Below are positions 6,544-8,148 of a stretch of DNA of 8,148 nt, in pieces. The notes under the pieces were generated by a model, which saw nothing but the letters and a program-made list of their open reading frames with translations, searched no databases and was not told the origin of the DNA. A program made the translations under genes and the position numbers. Positions within the stretch are counted from its first letter, which is position 1. The number at the start of each line of letters is the position of its first letter. Origin of the DNA: a candidate division FCPU426 bacterium (lineage in GTDB: Bacteria; Oederibacteriota; PGYV01; Palsa-1178); NCBI GenBank assembly GCA_003167475.1, contig PMTB01000195.1, positions 1 to 8,148 on the forward strand. Direction: 5' to 3'.

Positions 6544-6926
6544 TACTGACGGTAACGCTGAACTCCACCATAGATATCGTAATTCCCGTAGACACACTCA
6601 ACCCCGGCACAGTCTCCCGCACCAAAGCCATATACACATACCCGGGCGGCAAGGCCACTAACGTCGCGCGCGCCCTGAAAGAACTCGGGAGTGTTCCATA
6701 CGCTACCGGTTTTGTCGGAATACGCGACTCGCGGGAAACAGAACACTTTTTAAAGCACCACGGTGTGGAGTCCTCATACATACCCTGCACGGGCTCCAAC
6801 AGGATATGCCTGCTGATAACGGAGACAAAAGGGGCTCCAAGGGAAACCGTGATAAACTCGGAATCAGACATAGACATTTCCAAAAAGGAAATACAGGCCT
6901 TTTTTAAACTGACCTGCCCCCTATAA
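6540..6926 (+). pseudogene. PfkB-family sugar kinase (1-phosphofructokinase-like), truncated by IS insertion
   Basis: The N-terminus is a clear PfkB/ribokinase-family domain of the 1-phosphofructokinase/tagatose-6-phosphate kinase type: MILTVTLNSTID with D12, NPGTVSRTK, and the GGK-x-x-NVARALKELG motif (36-50) for sugar-phosphate binding. Family members are about 300-320 residues and carry the catalytic GAGD motif near the C-terminus. Here native coding ends after K123 (6906-6908). The IS begins at 6910 and supplies five extra codons (LTCPL) to a stop at 6924-6926. The ATP-binding and catalytic half is therefore absent, and the product should be inactive unless the IS excises. The ATG overlaps the preceding stop by four bases (ATGA), so the kinase belonged to the lipoprotein-prenyltransferase operon. 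Its original role may have been sugar-phosphate supply, but that is inference. The remaining 3' part presumably lies beyond the IS, outside the window. Confidence 0.85.
6910..6920 (+). repeat. IS left terminal inverted repeat (IRL)
   Basis: TGACCTGCCCC is perfect over 11 bases against the right end. Allowing a one-base gap, similarity continues weakly: ACTGGTCCA at 6927-6935 against ATTGTACCA from the right end, six of nine bases. Confidence 0.93.
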
Positions 6927-6979
6927 ACTGGTCCAGCCCTGATTGTTAGTGTATACTATCAGGAGACCAAACACAAGGG

Positions 6980-6995
6980 GGTTCCTATGGGAACC
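6980..6995 (+). promoter_or_regulatory. Hairpin enclosing the orfA start codon
   Basis: GGTTCC (6980-6985), loop TATG (6986-6989) and GGAACC (6990-6995) form a perfect 6-bp stem. The ATG of orfA (6987-6989) sits in the loop. The first two stem bases overlap the 3' end of the G-rich ribosome-binding site (AAGGGGG, 6975-6981). Such a structure could lower transposase translation, for example on transcripts reading in from the host gene. Confidence 0.6.
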
Positions 6996-7271
6996 AAAAA
7001 GCACAAGACAGAGCAAATTGTTTCGATTTTGAGACAGTTCGAAGTAGAAATAGCATCAGGAAAAAAGCTTGACGAAATATGCAAGACGGTGGGTATTAGC
7101 ATCAATACTTACTACAAATGGAAACAAAACTACGGTGGATTAAAGACTTCTGAAGCAAAACGGTACCGTGGTTTAGAAGAAGAAAACAACCGGCTCAAGA
7201 AAGTTGTTGCGGAACAAGCCATAGACATCCAGATACTCCGGGAGTTTAAAAAAAAAGTGGAATTGGAATAA
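6987..7271 (+). CDS. IS3-family transposase OrfA (HTH DNA-binding protein)
   Basis: This 94-residue protein has the usual OrfA size. Residues about 8-48 form the helix-turn-helix that binds the IS ends (TEQIVSILR, then DEICKTVGISINTYYKWKQ). Residues about 58-88 form a leucine-zipper-like coiled coil (KRYRGLEEENNRLKKVVAEQ, then IQILREF). OrfA alone ordinarily acts as a regulator of transposition, and its N-terminal part is shared with the OrfAB transposase. The ATG at 6987 follows a G-rich ribosome-binding site at five bases and lies inside a hairpin loop. Near the end an A9 run provides the frameshift site. Without slippage, translation ends four codons later at TAA (7269-7271). Confidence 0.93.
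   Translation: MGTKKHKTEQIVSILRQFEVEIASGKKLDEICKTVGISINTYYKWKQNYGGLKTSEAKRYRGLEEENNRLKKVVAEQAIDIQILREFKKKVELE
7248..7257 (+). promoter_or_regulatory. -1 ribosomal frameshift site (A9 slippery run)
   Basis: Nine A residues (7248-7256) followed by G give the heptamer A_AAA_AAA in the orfA frame at 7250-7256. The orfB frame opens at 7250, just after TAA at 7247-7249, so slippage must occur within this run. After a -1 slip the reading continues KKK then SGIGINRIRG, giving a 377-residue OrfAB. Confidence 0.85.
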
Positions 7272-8119
7272 ACCGGATAAGGGGTTTAGCGAAAGAATTA
7301 GCTTTTGAAATAAGGCGTTCTGAAAGAAGGATTTGCAAAAGCCTTGAAATACCACGATCAACGTTCAGGTACAAGAGCCATGCCAAAGACGATGCTCAAC
7401 TAAGAGGCAGGATTGAGTTTTGGGCATTAAAGTATATCAGGGCCGGATACAGGACGGTAGCCGGGCTGATCAGGAACTGTGATAAAATAATTGTTAATCA
7501 CAAGAAAGTTGAACGAATCTGGGTCGAAACAGGGCTTAAACAGCGTAGAAAAAAGAAGAAACGCCGCAGGATAGCCGGCAATATAGTAAGATTTAGGCCT
7601 GTGAGAAAAAACCAGGTTTGGAGTTATGATTTTGTGACCTGGCACTTGTTACGCGGCGGGAAGATAAGGATTTTGAACATAATAGACGAGTACACGCGCG
7701 AATGTATCGCTGTATATGTGAAACGGAGTATCAAGGCTACGGACGTGGAATGGGTACTAGCAACGCTGTTCATTGAAAGAGGAAGGCCAGAGTACATAAG
7801 GTCGGACAACGGCGCCGAGTTTACAGCCAAAGAATTAATGAGGTGGCTGAAGGACTTGAAGGTTTCAACGCTGTTTATTGAACCGGGCAGCCCGTGGGAA
7901 AACGGTTTCTGTGAGTCTTTCAACGGAAAGATGCGGGAAGAATGCTTAAACATAAATATTTGTGGTACAGTGGCTGAAGCGGATTATGTAATAAGAGAAT
8001 GGGTTCAATACTATAACACAATGCGGCCGCACAGCTCCCTCGGAGGTTTGCCGCCTGCGCCGGAAGCTATATTGCCGGAGTATTTCGTAAAGACTGATTC
8101 ATGTACAAACTTACATTAG
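7250..8119 (+). CDS. IS3-family transposase OrfB part (DDE integrase), expressed as OrfAB fusion
   Basis: This is the catalytic half of the transposase, in the -1 frame relative to orfA. The orfB frame has no ATG, GTG or TTG between its opening at 7250 and GTG 7601, so the full domain can be made only by frameshifting. The fusion is 377 residues (90 from orfA). In fusion numbering, an HTH_21-like segment covers about 112-195 (ERRICKSLEIPRSTFRYK, then AGYRTVAGLIR) and ends in a strongly basic stretch (QRRKKKKRRR). The retroviral integrase-type core follows: D215 in WSYDF, D274 in RSDNGAEF and E310 in ENGFCESFNGK. The D-to-E spacing of 35 residues is the IS3 signature. The C-terminus has the usual YYNTMRPHSSLGG block. 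Stop TAG ends 29 bases before the IS end. No internal stop or lost catalytic residue is seen, so activity is plausible. Confidence 0.93.
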   Translation, partial: KKSGIGINRIRGLAKELAFEIRRSERRICKSLEIPRSTFRYKSHAKDDAQLRGRIEFWALKYIRAGYRTVAGLIRNCDKIIVNHKKVERIWVETGLKQRRKKKKRRRIAGNIVRFRPVRKNQVWSYDFVTWHLLRGGKIRILNIIDEYTRECIAVYVKRSIKATDVEWVLATLFIERGRPEYIRSDNGAEFTAKELMRWLKDLKVSTLFIEPGSPWENGFCESFNGKMREECLNINICGTVAEADYVIREWVQYYNTMRPHSSLGGLPPAPEAILPEYFVKTDSCTNLH

Positions 8120-8137
8120 AAAGTGGTACAATCTTTT

Positions 8138-8148
8138 GGGGCAGGTCA
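8138..8148 (-). repeat. IS right terminal inverted repeat (IRR)
   Basis: GGGGCAGGTCA is the exact inverse complement of the left end at 6910-6920. It ends on the final base of the window, so the host flank and target-site duplication are not visible. Confidence 0.93.

Larger units (their letters stand above)
6910..8148 (+). mobile_element. IS3-family insertion sequence, complete, 1239 bp
   Basis: The element starts with TGACCTGCCCC and ends with the exact inverse, GGGGCAGGTCA, giving the TG...CA ends typical of the IS3 family. Inside are orfA (HTH, leucine zipper) and orfB (DDE integrase) in the -1 frame. Both look intact, so the element may be active. The OrfA style, with SEAKR then EEENNRLKK, recalls the IS407-like subgroup, but I cannot confirm that. 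It interrupts the sugar kinase gene after 6909. The left flank ends in AAAC (6906-6909). The right flank is outside the window, so the target duplication cannot be checked. By eye its codons are richer in A than those of the operon it disrupts. Confidence 0.93.

Noticed and set aside
7624..7953. Minus-strand 109-codon frame opposite orfB
   Set aside because: It is a shadow of the conserved DDE domain with no coding evidence of its own.

Overview
The window looks like chromosomal sequence from an uncultivated, Gram-negative-type bacterium of moderate GC. Two large secreted proteins each combine a signal peptide, a beta-rich ectodomain, a long Thr/Pro hexanucleotide-repeat linker and a C-terminal FlgD/sorting-like Ig domain. 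This architecture is common in poorly characterised lineages such as Goldbacteria, Firestonebacteria, Omnitrophota and Elusimicrobiota. I cannot assign a phylum from sequence reading alone. A lipoprotein with a classic lipobox fits a diderm envelope.

Left part, all minus strand. Positions 1-858 hold the N-terminal 286 residues of an eight-helix membrane protein that runs off the window exactly where a GGDEF (diguanylate cyclase) domain would be expected to start. Upstream of it are a near-consensus promoter and a perfect 12-bp inverted repeat. Next come the two surface proteins. One (1024-3030) has an IgGFc-binding-type ectodomain; the other (3239-4798) has an ectodomain I do not recognise. 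They share the same layout, almost the same ribosome-binding leader with a TTG start, the same MKN[KR]AI N-terminus and closely similar linker repeats, so they look like paralogues or a domain-shuffled pair.

Right part, plus strand. A 240-bp divergent promoter region (4799-5038) separates the surface genes from a tight operon. It encodes a lipoprotein with a jelly-roll, carbohydrate-binding-like domain (5039-5665), a UbiA-family prenyltransferase closest to decaprenyl-phosphate phosphoribosyltransferase (5671-6543), and a PfkB-family sugar kinase whose start overlaps the previous stop (6540). The kinase is cut after 123 native residues by an IS3-family insertion sequence (6910-8148). The element has 11-bp perfect terminal inverted repeats, orfA and an orfB reached by -1 frameshifting on an A9 run, and an intact DDE triad. 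The window ends on the last base of its right inverted repeat.

The common theme is the cell envelope: c-di-GMP-type signalling (inferred), surface adhesin-like proteins, an envelope lipoprotein and polyprenyl-linked sugar donor synthesis. Nothing here is clearly a new defence or mobile system. The items most worth following are the paired Thr/Pro-linker surface proteins, the interrupted operon and the IS translation-control features.
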